Notes: generated by a model not told the origin, from the sequence alone. A stretch of DNA of 15,747 bases from Baffinella frigidus (GCA_026770585.1 MU646801.1:129401-145147); one strand, 5' to 3'. Positions 1 to 7,662 are shown, counted from the stretch's first letter. Made by a program: numbers and translations.

Positions 1-488
1 CCCCCCACCACACACACATACACCTGGAGGGGCAGGTGGGGCGGACGTGGTAGTGTGGCGAGGACGGGTGCTGACGCTCTGCCGCCTTCCCTTTTTTTTC
101 GTCACGCTGCAGTGGCACCCCTGTCGCCTCTGGCAAGGTGGAGGCGACTAGCCTGCCGGCCGGGCGTTGACCCGCGTAGGGAGCTGACGGGATCGTGTTC
201 GCTCCCCTCTCTGGCAGGACGCTTCCGACCATCGAATTGGATCTGGCGCGCGCTGACCTCCTCCTCAAAGAACAGGGTCTCCTCCCCCCCTCACCTTGCT
301 TCTATACTGCAGCATACCAGCTTCTTGCGCCGGTGTCAGGACCGGTGTCGTCACTAGTACCAGTACCGGTGCAGTATCGTCGTCATGAGACCGGCTTGAC
401 AATAGAGTCTGCGTATCGGAGTACATGCATTTTGCATGGGCATCTCTCTCGGCGGAAGACAGCTCCCGGACGCAGGATCGCATCATGA
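1..488 (+). CDS. Possible 3' part of an intron-containing gene entering from the left edge
   Basis: A reading frame open from before position 55 reaches a GT at 138 (GCAAG|GTGG). An 80-nt candidate intron follows, with a CTGAC branch-like motif at about 183 and a pyrimidine-rich end at CAG 215-217. The frame then continues in phase from 218 and stays open to TGA 486-488. Across the junction the peptide reads ...APLSPLAR|TLPTIELDLARADLLLKEQG, with coding-like composition (charged and aliphatic residues, GC-ending codons). Beyond about 340 it becomes less convincing, and several CCGGTG sites could be donors. I recognise no family. Only the frame, phase and splice motifs are seen; that this is a gene is inference. 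Confidence 0.35.
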
Positions 489-623
489 ATCACGTGATGC
501 GCGTCAGGTGACTCTTTCGATCCTCGACTCTCGCGCCACCTTCCTTTCTTGTCATCTGACCGTCTTACTTGTCATCAGACCGGCTTAACAAGAGTGCCAC
601 TTGACATGAGACCGTCTTACCAA
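382..623 (+). repeat. Four dispersed copies of a 21-bp motif
   Basis: Near-copies of GTCATGAGACCGGCTTGACAA occur at 382-402, 551-570, 571-591 and 603-623; the middle two are directly adjacent. Changes are confined to a few positions (GAG/CTG/CAG before ACCG, GGC/GTC after). The stretch from about 490 to 760 holds no convincing coding island. Confidence 0.6.
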
Positions 624-757
624 AGTGTGCCTATACGGGACGTGACAGTGTGTCGATGCAGGGTCACACCACGCGGCACTGCAGACGACGCTGCCCATCC
701 TCGATTCCCTCGACTCCTTCCTCACGGTCCGCCCCGCGCAACGGGAGCATTTACCTT

Positions 758-806
758 GATTTAATTTGATATCATGTCATTTGATTTTGATTTGATTTGA
801 TTTGAT
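758..806. repeat. TTTGA/TTTGATT microsatellite
   Basis: Repeats of TTTGA and TTTGAT form a short AT-rich island in an otherwise GC-rich stretch about 320 bp upstream of the ATG at 1130. It could lie in a promoter, but no defined element is recognisable. Confidence 0.7.
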
Positions 807-1129
807 TCGTTGAACCAAGGAACACGTCCAGCAAGTCAAGGACAGCATCACAATCAGGCCAAGCTACGCGCTCGTGCTTCACCTCTGCCATCTCACTCAA
901 TTCGTTCTGGGGAGATACCCTACCACTCGAGGCTGACTGTGCCCCCCCCAATGGTACAGATGTTCAGAATGAGCTCGCGCGCGCGGCAGCTGCGCGGGCG
1001 GGTGTACATGCGACGGGCGGTCGCCCTCTGCTCTCTCGCCTCGGGGCTCGTCGGCTCGCGTACGCCCCTCCCACTGCAAGCCTTGAGCCGCAAATCGCCA
1101 CATCCGCGAGGCCCGCTCGAGCAAACCAC

Positions 1130-2066
1130 ATGGCGTTGGAGGGCGGGGGAAGGAACGGTACACATCCGCGAGGGCGGGCTCTCCCCGGCGCTGAATATTC
1201 TCACTCCCCTGCACCCTTTCATGCAGCGAGCGGGATGGAGAAGTTTCAGCAAGCAGCGAAAGCCGCGCGCAAAGCCTCCAAGGACCTCCCGCACGACCCC
1301 CACGGGTTCTCAACCCTAAACCCTAAACCCTGAACCATGCACCCCGAACCCTAAACCCTAAAACCTAAACCCTAAACCCTAAACCCTAAACCCTAAACCC
1401 TAAACCCTGAACCCTGAGCCGAAACTGCTGCTTCTGAAACGCAGGTACATGCTCCTCGGAGTCGCGCAGTGCGGCCTCTCGAACCAGGCACCACACACCC
1501 GAACCCTAAACCCAAACCCCTAAACTCTGAAGCCTAAACCCTAAATCTTCAACCCTAAACCCTAAAACCTAAACCCTAAACCCTAAACCCTAAACCCTAA
1601 ACCCTAAACCCTAAACCCTAATCCCCAAAACTCAAACCCCAAACCCCAAACCCCAAACCCCAAACCCCAAACCCTAAAACATCAACCCCACTTGCAGGGT
1701 GGGCGAGTCGCGAAGCTGCGAGCAGCGATGCGCACCCTCGAGAAAGCTCGCTTCCTCGCTCGCAAGTACCCCCCCCTCTCCCGCACGACAGAGACCGTGA
1801 TCAACACCAACACCCGCACGAGCGAGACCTTGATTGATACCAACACGCCCGACATGCGCCCCTCCCCAGAACAGAACGCCTCCCTCTTTCACAGGCATTC
1901 CCGCACGCCAGCCTTGTGCAGAAAGCGTTGCGATTTCCGAGTGGAGCAAGCCCTAGGACCCGTTGGTACTAACACCTGGCGGGCGTGTTGGTATCAAGGG
2001 CACGCTAGCCGTGTGCAGAAAACGTTGCGATTTCCCCATCGTAGCCCGCACGTCCGCGCCTCCTAG
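1130..2066 (+). CDS. Five-exon gene of unknown function with telomere-repeat introns
   Basis: Proposed exons are 1130-1157, 1227-1305, 1445-1487, 1698-1765 and 1895-2066 (TAG). All junctions keep phase and give about 129 residues. Exon 2 reads SGMEKFQQAAKAARKASKDL, exon 3 YMLLGVAQCGLSNQ, and exon 4 contains VAKLRAAMRTLEKARFLARK, a basic amphipathic helix-like stretch. Intron 1 (1158-1226) looks classical: GTACAC start, CTGAAT branch-like motif, pyrimidine tract, ATGCAG. Introns 2 (1306-1444) and 3 (1488-1697) consist mostly of CCCTAAA repeat; intron 3 has a GC donor (CAG|GCACCA). The 5' end is uncertain. An alternative first exon in another frame starts at ATG 1008 with a signal-peptide-like MRRAVALCSLASGLVGS and splices in phase at 1059. 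Exon 5 is the weakest, because it consists of repeats. No family recognised. Confidence 0.55.
1311..1418 (+). repeat. Internal telomere-type array (CCCTAAA), C-rich on the plus strand
   Basis: CCCTAAA units with CCCTGAA and CCTAAAA variants; five consecutive perfect units lie at 1370-1404. The array fills most of the proposed intron 1306-1444 between two plus-strand exons. Confidence 0.92.
1501..1679 (+). repeat. Internal telomere-type array (CCCTAAA then CCCCAAA block)
   Basis: Degenerate units lead into six perfect CCCTAAA units at 1574-1615, then a homogeneous block of five CCCCAAA units at about 1637-1671. It occupies most of the proposed intron 1488-1697 and ends 18 bp before the acceptor CTTGCAG. 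Confidence 0.92.
1796..2037. repeat. Nested direct and inverted repeats over the 3' end of the plus-strand gene
   Basis: Three relationships overlap. A diverged tandem pair of about 31 bp (GAGACC.TGAT..A.ACCAACAC) covers about 1793-1852. A 35-bp direct repeat with 3 mismatches lies at 1904-1938 and 2001-2035. An inverted repeat pairs 1828-1851 with 1980-1999 (CCTTGATACCAACACGCCCG against its complement). They cover the last intron and exon of the 1130-2066 model and lower confidence in its 3' end. Confidence 0.6.
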
Positions 2067-2334
2067 TACTAACCGGACGCACCGCCCGGACGTGACGGTG
2101 TGTCCAAGGTCGTGACTGCGAGTCCAAGAAGGGACCTAATAATAATACTGAGTGTTGCCGCGTGTGCCGCAGGGGCGGCCCCGTGTACCGGAGGATCGGC
2201 GCAGTGCTCTCGCTGGCCAAGGCTGATCTCGCTGGCCGCGCTTCCTCTGACGCTCCGTCTGCCGCATCAGACGCATAGTCATGCTCAGAATCGGACGCAT
2301 AGTCATGCTCAGAATCGGACGCATAGTCATGCTT
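2005..2334 (-). CDS. Exon of an acidic-repeat protein, (HDYASDSE)n
   Basis: On the minus strand an acceptor-like TACTCTTTAG is followed at 2334 by a frame open for 109 codons to TAG 2005-2007. It starts with two perfect 8-residue repeats, HDYASDSE, and a third ending HDYASDAA, encoded by a 24-bp tandem repeat (about 2271-2333). An acidic stretch, DGASEEARPARSALASEST, follows. The 24-bp period keeps the frame, and this is the only frame giving a hydrophilic repeat. The exon may really end at the GT near 2151 (CACTCA|GTATTA), after which the sequence looks less coding. The 3' end converges on the plus-strand gene and would overlap its last exon. Low-complexity acidic repeats give no function. 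Confidence 0.45.
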   Translation of the reverse strand, partial: KHDYASDSEHDYASDSEHDYASDAADGASEEARPARSALASESTAPILRYTGPPLRHTRQHSVLLLGPFLDSQSRPWTHRHVRAVRPVSTRRRGRAGYDGEIATFSAHG

Positions 2335-2415
2335 CTAAAGAGTACATAATGTGAACTTTTGAGATGAATCAGATTGTCACGCGTCGGGGAACTCGTCGAT
2401 TGCAGGGCCACTCCA

Positions 2416-2540
2416 TGTACAGGGGTACCTCGCTCATAAGAAACGCCCCCCCCCCCTAAAATCACCATAGGGCCCTAGGCATAGGCCTACTGTAGGGTCC
2501 TAGGGGGGGGGGGGTTCTTATGAGCGAGGTACCCCTGTAC
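2416..2540. mobile_element. Foldback element with C-run/G-run arms
   Basis: The left arm, starting GTACAGGGGTACCTCGCTCA at 2417 and running into a C12 tract, is the near-perfect reverse complement of the right arm, G-run to GTACCCCTGTAC at 2503-2540. The centre (about 2458-2502) is itself rich in CCTA/TAGG palindromes. No ORF of its own and no clear target-site duplication. Its terminus TGTACAGGGGTA is shared with the foldback that begins at 2574. Confidence 0.8.
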
Positions 2541-2573
2541 CACGTGCGGTCCCAGGATCGATAGGGCGTACTG

Positions 2574-2766
2574 TACAGGGGTATCTGGGCAATGAGAAAC
2601 TAGAACTCAAGAACGCAGACCGGATTTGGGCCCCCCGTCTTCTTAATCTAGTACCAGAGGGTTGACTAAATCTTGCGTTTAGTCAACCCTGTGGTGCTGA
2701 TTTAAGAAAATAGACACCGACCGGATGTCAGAGCACCCGTGTCCTCATAGCCCAGATACCCATGTA
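2574..2766. mobile_element. 193-bp foldback MITE-like element, copy A
   Basis: The whole stretch is an imperfect palindrome. It begins TACAGGGGTATCTGGGC and ends GCCCAGATACCCATGTA. At its centre a perfect 13-bp stem (AGGGTTGACTAAA, 2658-2670, with 2678-2690) encloses the loop TCTTGCG. A diverged second copy lies at 9743-9934 in the same orientation. No coding capacity, so if mobile it is non-autonomous. No convincing target-site duplication. Confidence 0.85.
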
Positions 2767-3240
2767 GATAGTGCTTTGAGCGGTGTACAGTGTCAAGACA
2801 TTGAGGGAGGTGAAATGCTTTCCGGTGCGGCCTGGCCGGCAACGAGATGAGACGCATCAATCCGCTGTCCACTTTTTGAGGGGGGGTCCGCAAATGCGCT
2901 ACACTTGTAAGCAGAACTGGTTCTGTTTAGCGCCTCTGCGGCTTGCACGTGTACAAACTAAGTCTGCAGACACCTCTGTGGAGATTTGTCAGGGGTTCAC
3001 GCAGTCTGAACGAGGCCTAGGATGCGGCGTGGGAGGACATGTACATCGCACCATCATCCGCCGCGCGGCAGCAGGCCTCCGTCACATGTACAGACCTTAT
3101 TCGCGATCAAGGACTCAAACCGTATGGAACCGCACCGGATTTTGACGTGTGGATCTTAATCAATCAAGGGCCGCAACCGACCGCTTCCGGGCGTAACGGC
3201 TGTACTCGTGTGTTCTGGATCTCTCTGAAAAAAGTTTTCG
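2767..3240. other. Stretch with unresolved coding potential
   Basis: On the minus strand about 2765-2880 reads SGLMRLISLPARPHRKAF in a frame that then runs into the foldback. On the plus strand about 3030-3145 is open in two overlapping frames of coding-like composition. No phase-consistent exon chain could be assembled, so no gene is claimed. Confidence 0.3.
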
Positions 3241-4480
3241 ATTTTGAAATTTCAAGATTTCACACTTCACAAAGGTTTTAAAGGTCGCAAAACGTTTGAA
3301 AAAACACCGTTTCAAATCGAAAACGCGACAAGTCCTACCGGAAAAGCTCCACTTTCCCATGCTTGAACTCATCGGTCGTGTCCACCGTTTCTTTTACGAG
3401 CTCGTACAAATTCAACGACGGCAGTCGTCATTTTGCCTGCCCCCCCTGAAAATTCCGGCCACGTACGAGGCTTCGTACGAGCTCATGCCCGCGTTGTTTC
3501 AACGCGTTGTTTCAAAGGGTCCTCTGATGGCTGGACCGCGCCAGGTCACAAGTTCCTTTTTCACACACACTCTTTCGCGCTAAAGGTGTTTCGATGGCTT
3601 ATCGTGGTACGACTCGTACAGATTTTTAAATTCGTACAGATTTTTAAATTTTCGCCAGCAAACTGCTCCAATTCCCAACACTTTTGGAATATTTCTCGGG
3701 TAGAATTAACTGTCCTTCTAGATCGTGTAGTGAAATTTAAAAAATGTCCAAATTTCGACTTTTGACCTGGCGCGGAAGGCCCAATGAAGTCGACAGGTCG
3801 AAAGGGAAGACCTTTTTTAAAAAAGACGCAATCCACTTGAGTGAATTGTAAGGACTGGGTAGTGGGGGGCTCCACCCCCGCACTCCCAGGGGGCATGCGG
3901 GGAGCTCACGGGATTCCCTGAGGGGGGCTGTCCTCCGGGGGCCCCTGCGGGGAGCGTCTGGGATCCAGAAATGTCCATTTTCGATTAAAACGTCAAAAGT
4001 CAAATGTGATGAAAAGTGGCATGATATAATGGCTGAAGCTAAATCTCGGTACAAAACATGTTAGTGGCGCGGGGCAAATAACTGACTCAGGACAGGACAC
4101 AGTACGTTTAGTTCAGAATCGGGCGGTGACTGTGTTAGAGGGTACTAAAAAGGCGTAAAACCGTTTCAGAATAAATTGGTTCCGGAATGGTTCCTGAGAA
4201 TAGTCACAACGTCCACAAGTCAAAAAGAGGTGTTTTTGTGAAGCAACATTCGGGATGTTGGGACCAAATCGACGATGTCGCTCTACAGGGTGGGTTGGTG
4301 CGGGGAACAAAGGGCTCGGTCGGGCATAAGTGAGTCGGGTTGCGCAGCTCATCTGTACATTGTTGCCATCTCCTCAAAAGTGCGGTGGGCTTGATCTTTG
4401 ATGTGAGTGTGATACAAAGCACCAAAGCACCAAAGGATCACTAGATATCCCCTTCTCGTGCGACTCCCGCAAGACCAATT
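3241..4480. other. AT-richer stretch without a supported gene
   Basis: Base composition drops from the GC-rich surroundings to runs such as AAATTT, TTTTAAA and TTTCAAA. Visible structure: a short inverted repeat (GTTTTCGATTTTGAAA near 3235 against TTTCAAATCGAAAAC near 3311); a tandem pair of CGTACAGATTTTTAAATT at about 3614-3650; repeated TACGAGCTC motifs at about 3395-3490; a GC-rich block of small hairpins at 3860-3965; and GACTTTTGAC near 3756 with its complement near 3991. Open frames of 70-110 codons exist on both strands, but none has splice or codon support. Confidence 0.5.
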
Positions 4481-4486
4481 TCTAAA

Positions 4487-5280
4487 CATTAAACACCAAA
4501 CCCCAAACCCTGAAACCTGAACCCTCAATATTTTCAGCCCTTGCGAAACTCTGAATCACAAACCCGAAAAACGAAAGACCAACATCTAAACCCTAAACCG
4601 TGAACCAGAAACCAACCGTGAACCAGAAATCCCTTTCCCCCCAAACATTTGAACAAAGACACTTCGCCCCGAAACAGAAACCGCACCGCAAAACACGAAC
4701 AACAAACCTAGAACCCCAACCCCTGTTTTGCAGAAAACCAACTCGATCCGGTTTTCGCCCATCTCCCTCAAGATCAATCCCCTTTACCGCTTCCCAAAAT
4801 CAAAACTCTAAAGCCTGCAGCCTAAAGCCTGAAACATAAATCATAAACACTGAAACCTAAACCCTATGCCCTAAACCCTAAACCCTAAACCCTAAACCCT
4901 GAACGCAACAATTTTAACCCTGAACCCTAAACCCCAAACCCTAAACTCTCAGCCCTGAACCCTTAACCCCAAGCCCTGCACACTGCACCCTACCGCCTAC
5001 ACCCTATGACACCCTATGACACCCAAAACCCTAAACCCTGAACCCTAAATCCAACACCCTGAACCCAGAATCCTGAATCCCAAACCCCACCCCCTCGACC
5101 CTGACCCTGACCCTGACCCCCAACTCTAAACTCTAAACCGCAAAACCTAAGCCCCAAATCTTAAACCCCAAACCTCTTGAACCCGAACCCTAAACCATAG
5201 ACCCTAAACCCTTAACCCTTAACCCCAAACCCTGAACCCTGAATACTAAACCCCAAACCTCGAACCTCAAACCCTAACCC
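4487..5280 (+). repeat. Long degenerate telomere-type tract, C-rich on the plus strand
   Basis: About 800 bp of CCCTAAA-derived sequence with many variants (CCCTGAA, CCCCAAA, CCCTGAC). It is cleaner at about 4857-4905 and heavily mutated elsewhere; a non-repeat island at about 4590-4810 interrupts it. The decay suggests an old insertion or array. Confidence 0.85.
4734..4811 (+). CDS. Candidate terminal exon inside the telomere-type tract
   Basis: CCCCTGTTTTGCAG (ending 4733) is a good acceptor. It is followed in phase 0 by 25 codons and TAA 4809-4811, reading KTNSIRFSPISLKINPLYRF and a few more residues. Telomere-type repeat lies upstream with its C-rich strand sense, as for other exons in the window. 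The opposite strand is also open here, so the strand is not certain. No family recognised. Confidence 0.3.
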   Translation, partial: KTNSIRFSPISLKINPLYRFPKSKL

Positions 5281-5284
5281 AGAT

Positions 5285-5335
5285 TCTGCCAAACGATGTG
5301 CATCGGGATTGCGATTGACGGCCTGCTGATTTAGC
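5285..5335 (+). CDS. Candidate exon abutting the telomere-type tract (strand ambiguous)
   Basis: The C-rich tract ends CCCTAACCCAG. The next bases read FCQTMCIGIAIDGLLI and then TAG. The complementary strand gives an equally plausible peptide from an ATG near 5363, MAATRHDIQLNQQAVNRNPD. Only one can be right. The C-rich-sense pattern of the window favours plus; residue composition favours minus. Confidence 0.25.
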
Positions 5336-5339
5336 TGAA

Positions 5340-5864
5340 TATCATGGCGCGTGGCTGCCATCTGACAAGTGGACTACAGGGGTTATTTGCGAGTAAGGAC
5401 AGCCACCGTCCCTGTGGGGATCATGTGCCCATTTCCAGGGGGGGTAAGCCATTTGTGGGCCATGAAAACAAGTGCATGTAATAAAGTCGTGGGAAAACGC
5501 ATGCATTTCTTAAAATCGAAGTGAGACACAGGAAAAACAGAGCCCCCCCCTTTCGTAAAATTTATGAAAGCCACCCTCCCCAAAATGCCTCCTTTCTGAT
5601 CAGAATCGTTTCTTATAGTCGAGGTACAGCGGTACCGTCGAGCACAGCGCAGCGCGCCTACTGGACAGAACAGGACACCCCCGCCCCCCCAGGTAGCGTG
5701 AGTCCTCCGTACATGCAGCTTAGAGCGTAGAAAGCTTAGAAGGCTTACAAAGCTTAGCAAGCTTATAAAACTTATGAAGCTTATAAAGCTTATCAAACTT
5801 ATATATCTCAGAAAGCTGAGAGCCTCTGGGCTCGGCCCATACGGTGTAGTCCCACACAGAGAGG
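5340..5864. other. Spacer with an AAGCTT minisatellite
   Basis: At 5727-5812 a 9-10 bp unit (AAGCTTATA, AAACTTATG, AAGCTTAGC) repeats about eight times. It produces a long minus-strand frame of (F/S)IS repeats, which I treat as an artefact. At 5541-5575 a C-run precedes TTTCGTAAAATTTATGAAAG, a small palindrome. No supported gene. Confidence 0.6.
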
Positions 5865-6989
5865 TCACTGGACAGAGCAGGAGGAGCAGCGCGCGTGCCG
5901 TCCAGTGTGCGCGTGTCCGAGCTCGCCCCCCTGCTTGAAGGGTTCAGTGTTTAGGGTTTAGGGCTTAGAGTTTAGGGTTTGGTGTTTCGGGATTGGTGTT
6001 AGGTGTTTCGGGTTCGATGTTTCGGGTTTGGTGTTTCGGGTGTGATATTTCGGTTTTAGGGAGTACCTGGGCGTCCTCCCACCCGCGGATGACGACCATC
6101 TTGGCAGACACGAACTCGTCATCTGAGAGCGCACCCCCCTTGTGCAGCGCCGCCAGGTGCCTGCAGGGTACCGTTCCATTTCTGGGTTCAGGGTGCAGGC
6201 TTCAGGGGGTGTGACCCTTGGGCACCGCCGCCAGGTGCCTGCAGACACGCGCCACGCCTGGTCAGGGCGGTGCGCAAGCTGCACCCGGCCAGGGAGAGAG
6301 AGAGACCTTCATTACGACTCACACGGCCACCATGCCCGTGTATGCACCCCCATCGAGGCGGTGGATGAGTAGGGACGCCGAGAGGTGGGGGGGGGGTAAA
6401 CGAGGTATAGGGTTAATGGTTGAGGGTTTGAGGAAGGGGGGGACCTGAGCGACCCCACGAGGGCCTCGGCGTCCGATGCGGCCTGCATGGATGGGTGAGG
6501 GTTTAGGGCTTCTGGTTGATACCGGAGTATCGGGAGATCAGGTTCAGCGTTTAGGGTTTAGAGTTCCGCGTTCAGGGTTTACAGGAGGATCAGGGATCAG
6601 CAACCATGCTCACCGTTAAGCAACCTGCTGGTTGAGAACCCCCCGCAGTTTGCGGCATTCTGCTGGTTTGGAACTCTGGGGGATTTGCGTGGGAAGAGAG
6701 AGATTTCATTTCGGAAGATCAGTGATTCAGTTGCACTTTTATGCTATGCTAGGCATTGTTTTATGCCAAGATAACAACAACCACCCTAACATTCCACACA
6801 GAAAAGCCTAACATAGAATAAAAGTGCAACTCGACCAGTAATCTTGCGAAATTAGATTCGAACGGGGGATACCTCGCTTTGGCGCGAGAGGGCGGGAGAC
6901 GTCCTTCCTGAGCACTGCTCCTGACACGGGATTGATGCTGACAGCCGCTCGAGACACGGGCTTGAGCCTATGGACTGCCCCCCTCCTTC
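5865..6989 (-). CDS. Five-exon gene with a SHOCT-like domain and telomere-repeat introns (5' incomplete)
   Basis: Exons in sense order are 6989-6873, 6662-6625, 6482-6445, 6160-6067 and 5930-5865 (TGA). Every internal exon is bounded by CAG| and AG|GT, and all junctions keep phase, giving 116 residues after a partial codon. Exon 1 contains RLKPVSRAAVSINPVSGAVL, exon 2 ECRKLRGVLNQQ, exon 3 AASDAEALVGSL. Exon 4 reads HLAALHKGGALSDDEFVSAK and on to WEDAQ. Exons 3-4 match the SHOCT pattern as I know it (L..L...G.L(S/T)D.EF...K), often found near C-termini; this assignment is by eye. The last exon is Gly/His/Cys-rich. The introns before exon 1, between exons 2 and 3, and between exons 4 and 5 are largely TTTAGGG on the plus strand, hence CCCTAAA in the transcript. 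The intron between exons 1 and 2 contains a hairpin element. The 5' exons were not found. Two donors (GTTGCT, GTCCCC) are weak. Confidence 0.6.
5941..6062 (-). repeat. Internal telomere-type array, C-rich on the minus (sense) strand
   Basis: TTTAGGG and variants (TTTCGGG, TTTGGTG) fill nearly the whole 136-nt proposed intron 5931-6066, starting 4 nt after the donor AG|GTAC and ending 10 nt before the acceptor. Confidence 0.88.
6137..6244 (-). repeat. Duplicated splice acceptor and exon start of the SHOCT exon
   Basis: The 30-bp segments 6137-6166 and 6215-6244 differ at 2 positions. On the minus strand each is CTGCAG|GCACCTGGCGGCG, the acceptor plus the first codons of the SHOCT exon. The sequence between them contains telomere-like CCCTGAA-type units. 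The distal copy lacks the rest of the exon. Confidence 0.8.
6497..6583 (-). repeat. Degenerate internal telomere-type array
   Basis: GGGTTTAGGG, GCGTTTAGGGTTTAGAG and TTCAGGGTTTAC variants lie inside the proposed intron 6483-6624. The C-rich strand is sense for the minus-strand gene. Confidence 0.8.
6702..6858. mobile_element. 157-bp hairpin (MITE-like) element inside an intron
   Basis: Arms of about 53 bp (6702-6754 and 6806-6858) are inverted repeats. They are best at the inner 26 bp (AGTTGCACTTTTATGCTATG and its complement) and more diverged outward. The 51-bp loop is A/C-rich. It lies within the proposed intron 6663-6872, 14 nt inside the donor. No clear target-site duplication and no ORF. 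Confidence 0.75.
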
Positions 6990-6997
6990 CTGGTCGT

Positions 6998-7090
6998 TGG
7001 GTTTAGGGTTTAGGGTTTAGGGTTCAGGGTTTAGGGTTTAGGGTTCAGGGTTAGGGTTTGTGTTTTGGGGTTTATGTTTTGGGGTTGAGG
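6998..7090 (-). repeat. Internal telomere-type array, C-rich on the minus strand
   Basis: Runs of TTTAGGG with single TTCAGGG units, then GTTTTGGGG variants. On the minus strand it directly precedes the acceptor GACCAG of the exon 6873-6989. Confidence 0.9.
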
Positions 7091-7163
7091 GTGATCCGAT
7101 GTATCCCGACAGCGGCATGCTGGTTCCAACAAGGGGATGCTAAGGTAGTTTCCCTCATTCAAA

Positions 7164-7311
7164 AAGCTAACGCCAGCGAAGTACTTGGAGCCTACGGATT
7201 GCCTACGGTAGGAGCCCCCCTCCTACGACTTTTAAAGTCCTTTTTGTTTTAAACGTCGTAGGAGGAGGGGGGGTTCCTACCGTAGGTTAAGGGGTCCGCT
7301 TGCGTTAGCTT
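7164..7311. mobile_element. Foldback element with C-run/G-run stem
   Basis: The inner arms 7202-7236 (CCTACGGTAGGAG, C-run, TCCTACGACTTTTAAA) and 7247-7286 (its near complement) pair around a short T-rich loop. An outer pair AAGCTAACGC (7164-7173) and GCGTTAGCTT (7302-7311) extends the foldback. It resembles the 2416-2540 element in having a C-run in one arm and a G-run in the other. Confidence 0.75.
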
Positions 7312-7337
7312 GTGGCATTGTATGGTTACAAAGGCGG

Positions 7338-7462
7338 AGGGTCTGAGTTCTGCTTTGCTCTGGTTCAGGAGAGGGTCTGAGCTCTGCGCTGCTGGTTGGA
7401 CATAGTTTCTGAGCTCTGCTCGGGAAGGGGAAGATGGGAAGCAAGGGGAAGATGGAAAGCAA
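7338..7462. repeat. Two short tandem repeats
   Basis: A GGTCTGAG(T/C)TCTGC unit of about 35 bp occurs three times at 7338-7425 with decay. An 18-bp unit, GGGGAAGATGGGAAGCAA, follows twice at 7427-7462 with one mismatch. The second repeat sits directly upstream of the SHOCT paralogue remnant. Confidence 0.6.
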
Positions 7463-7570
7463 GGGGCACGCTCTCGAATTCGCCTATGCCAAGATGGTGG
7501 CGATCCGCGGGCCGGAGCACGCGCAGGCGGGGGACGCTCACGCTCAGGCTCAGGGAACGGGGGGATGCCT
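7463..7570 (+). pseudogene. SHOCT-exon paralogue, probably degraded
   Basis: About 7471-7533 encodes EFAYAKMVAIRGPEHAQ, clearly homologous at DNA and peptide level to EFVSAKMVVIRGWEDAQ of the minus-strand exon 6067-6160. The codons for the preceding SDD are deleted, and the N-terminal half (HLAALHKGG) is replaced by the 18-bp repeat. After the CAG at 7531-7533 the sequence continues without GT, as GCGGGGGACGCTCACGC, faintly resembling the next exon of the other gene (GGELGHAHTG). It therefore lacks the telomere-repeat intron found at that point in the paralogue. It could be a retrocopy, a pre-insertion state or a decayed fragment. Confidence 0.45.
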
Positions 7571-7662
7571 GGCGGTCTGTGTCGGCGTTGCTGTCGTCCG
7601 TCAGCGCGGACACCTCCGCCATACCCAGCCCTCCACTCGACCATAGCGCCCCGGCCCGAGAA

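Noticed and set aside
1311-1679. Chromosome end or assembly through a real telomere
   Set aside because: Arrays are short, degenerate, in both orientations, and embedded between coding islands on both sides; none runs to a window edge.
2136-2468. Protein ORFs ending in SYERGTPV (also 9578-9772)
   Set aside because: The shared peptide is the translation of the foldback arm next to a C-run, so it reflects the repeat, not a protein family.
5383-5868. Minus-strand 161-residue protein with a hydrophobic FIS-rich segment
   Set aside because: The segment is the translation of the AAGCTT minisatellite, and the rest has no coding bias.
6845-6872. tRNA gene suggested by a B-box-like GATTCGAAC
   Set aside because: The flanking bases cannot form a T-arm stem, and no A box or acceptor stem is present on either strand.
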